From positions 1 through 44,734 of the forward strand of contig MU626419.1 in NCBI GenBank assembly GCA_025603075.1: a DNA stretch of 44,734 nucleotides, given 5' to 3'. Positions within the stretch are counted from its first letter, which is position 1; each line of letters starts with the position of its first letter. This document shows positions 43,195 through 44,734 of this stretch, piece after piece. A program made the position numbers and the translations under genes. The notes under the pieces were generated by a model. That model had not been told where the DNA came from. It ran no database searches and worked only from the letters and a program-made list of their open reading frames with translations. This DNA is from Neoconidiobolus thromboides FSU 785. Lineage: Eukaryota > Entomophthoromycota > Entomophthoromycetes > Entomophthorales > Neoconidiobolaceae.

Positions 43195-43691
43195 CTCAAC
43201 AAAGTAAGATAATAGCTAGTTTTATTGAGTCTGGACTCTAACATCTATTTTATGCAATATGGTTCATTATCTCCCTACTAATAAACCTTTAGCTATAATT
43301 TTTTTGATAATGATATAGCTTTCTAAACTATTTAATATTTAATTATTATTTTATTTCCTAGAAATTCCAAACATCAACTTTTATCAATTTCTTTATTATC
43401 TCCATTTTTGCTTCCAGTATTCAATTTACTGTCATTCTTTTTATCTCCTTTCTTAGCTTCATTTTTCTATCCAGCCCTTTTATTATCTTGTGTATTTAAC
43501 TTTTTGTTCTAAATATTGTCTAGTTAGTTACTCTTATTCTCTTTTTCGCCCACATTTCTTTGTCTTTGCTTTTGTTTTTCCCTTCCTCATCATCACTTCT
43601 TCTATTTGATTTAATATTCACTTTGAACACTCAAATGTTTGTTAACCTTAAGATTCATCTAATTAGCGTGTTTGATTTAATTTAACTTAAT

Positions 43692-43871
43692 TTAATTACT
43701 GTCATTGATATTGAAAGTATTAATTAGAACAGAAGCAGTAGCGCTAATGATAATGGAAGATAAAACCAAAGTAATATAAAATTGTCTAGCCTGCATAATT
43801 TGTTGACAAAAATTAAAAGCAAGGAGAGTGAATAAAGCGTAAGCAATAATTTCAAATTGATAAGTGTTCAT
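43692..43871 (-). CDS. Small hypothetical membrane protein or first exon of a decayed gene
   Basis: A 59-residue frame starting with the ATG at 43871 (MNTYQFEIIAYALFTLLAF), too short for most ORF callers. It has two hydrophobic segments (about residues 7-22 and 32-51, ITLVLSSIIISATASVLI) separated by a short polar loop. A splice donor (GTAATT) lies over its last codons. Lys/Glu-rich frames follow on the same strand at about 43380-43610 (SDDEEGKNKSKDKEMWAKK; NEAKKGDKKNDSKLN), so this may be exon 1 of a longer protein with a basic tail. I could not join the exons in frame, which suggests decay or a missed splice site. The family is not recognised. Confidence 0.35.
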   Translation of the reverse strand: MNTYQFEIIAYALFTLLAFNFCQQIMQARQFYITLVLSSIIISATASVLINTFNINDSN

Positions 43872-44191
43872 AAATACAATGGGTCTTTCTTAACAATTTT
43901 TATAGCCTCTACTTCGAATTTTATTTGTCATTTTTTAAATGTTTGCTATAATCTTACTTTGTGTTTCATTGTTTAACTTTTAGTTTGTAAATATAAAAAG
44001 AACTAAATAACTTTCTTAATTCATCATTGATTCAGTTGTATTATTTTTATTATTTTATGAAATTAATATACCTCATTATAATATATTTAAGATTTCAATA
44101 ACATTTCAACATTTTATTTGTACAATATCAAATATTCGATTATTTCAATTACTGTTTTAATATATATGTATGTTATTTATATTTTAGTTAT

Positions 44192-44258
44192 ATTGGGATA
44201 TGTTTTTATATTTAAGGATTTCATTAGCAAATTTTCCACTCAAACAACACTTGAAATT
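44192..44258 (+). mobile_element. Palindromic TA-MITE, half copy 16
   Basis: Only the left half is present (ATTGGGATATGTTTTTATAT through TTTTCCACTCAAACAACACT). The right arm is missing. Confidence 0.7.
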
Positions 44259-44349
44259 TTACAAAAACAAATTCTTTATTAAAAAGCAAAAGTACCCCAA
44301 CACAGCTCTAAATTATTCTATTGTAGTTTGTACTGTAAGTTGGTTGAAT

Positions 44350-44734
44350 TTTTATTATATCCAACAAAAATTTCCAGATTAACAAGGCTTTTACTAATAT
44401 AACATATGGGGCTGTTTTTTTTGGTTTCATTATTTTTCCATTTTTTAAGCGCTATTTGAGTGGAAAATTTGTTAGTAAAATTCTTAAACACAAAAATACA
44501 TCCTCATATATATTAATATTAGTCAAAGTTGCAGTATGTAAATGAGTACATATTTTTATAAAACTTTATTGAGAAACATTTATTATTGACTGCTTTATAA
44601 CTAACATTGCAGATTTACTATCAAATAAATAAACTATTTTAATGTTATAATTAGCATTATTAATATATTACTAAGTTAATAAGTAATTGCATGAGGGGGA
44701 GTGGTTAGTCTTAAAACTATAATTGACTATCCTT
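44350..44734 (+). repeat. Dispersed repeat R1, copy 3 (contains a MITE; runs off the window)
   Basis: The left part (CCAGATTAACAAGG...ACTAATATAA) and the part after 44508 (TATTAATATTAGTCAAAGTTG onward) match the 13.3 kb copy. The last 200 bases match 122-322 in inverted orientation. The repeat extends beyond the right end of the window. Confidence 0.75.
44405..44508 (-). mobile_element. Palindromic TA-MITE, copy 17, with TA target duplication
   Basis: Bounded by TA at 44405-44406 and 44507-44508: TATGGGGCTGTTTTTTTTGG at the left, TTAAGCGCTATTTGAGTGGA in the centre and AATACATCCTCATA at the right. It is inserted in repeat R1. The uninserted R1 copy at 13330 has a single TA at this point. Confidence 0.9.

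Larger units (their letters stand above)
43195..44734. other. Right-end region: small ORF, MITEs and repeat R1
   Basis: Bases 43380-43690 hold Lys/Asp-rich coding-like fragments on the minus strand. Then come a small two-helix ORF (43692-43871), a half MITE (44192-44258), and repeat R1 with a complete MITE inside (44350-44734). Confidence 0.5.

Overview
The window is very AT-rich nuclear DNA from a fungus. Genes are broken by short (about 40-100 nt) GT-AG introns, often with a visible CTAAC/CTAAT-like branch site. The families fit a fungus: Vid27, a UPF0643 protein, a relic of a Zn2Cys6-type 'fungal_trans' factor, a bZIP factor and an F-box protein. The base composition and short introns recall early-diverging fungi such as Conidiobolus-like Zoopagomycota. 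That placement is inference only.

Layout. At 2.2-6.4 kb lie a DUF4419 protein (-), a microsomal cytochrome P450 (+) and a six-helix cytochrome b561 (-). At 7.6-8.7 kb is a frameshifted transcription-factor relic. A UPF0643 protein (-) sits at 10.6-11.2 kb. Vid27 (+), the 26S proteasome lid subunit Rpn5 (+) and a mitochondrial ACSF3-type malonyl-CoA synthetase (-) occupy 14.9-22.7 kb. An eEF1B-gamma-like GST (-) and a bZIP factor (+) are divergent at 23.3-25.1 kb. From 25.6 to 36.8 kb there is a tandem array. A roughly 3 kb unit, [transposase-derived gene (-) / ZNRD2-like gene (+) / 3' end of RRP41 (-)], occurs three times, with a fourth, broken transposase copy on the left. A histidine acid phosphatase (+) follows at 38.5-40.2 kb and an F-box protein (+) at 41.8-43.2 kb.

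The tandem array is the most striking part. In the repeats only one ZNRD2 gene and one RRP41 gene are intact, yet all three transposase-derived ORFs are open from end to end. All of them, and the broken fourth copy, carry Asn where the first catalytic Asp of the DD34E triad belongs, while the second Asp and the Glu are kept at the exact 34-residue spacing. This suggests a small family of domesticated, catalytically dead transposase proteins kept by selection while the genes duplicated with them decayed.

A second theme is a palindromic element of about 105 bp (a MITE) with ends TGGGGATG/CATCCCCA. At least 17 copies or fragments are scattered over the window in both orientations. Comparing a filled with an empty copy of a larger repeat (44.4 kb versus 13.3 kb) shows insertion at a TA dinucleotide, as for Tc1/mariner-type elements. 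A third repeat family brackets the window as inverted copies near both ends. Most other genes are housekeeping and functionally unrelated to each other.
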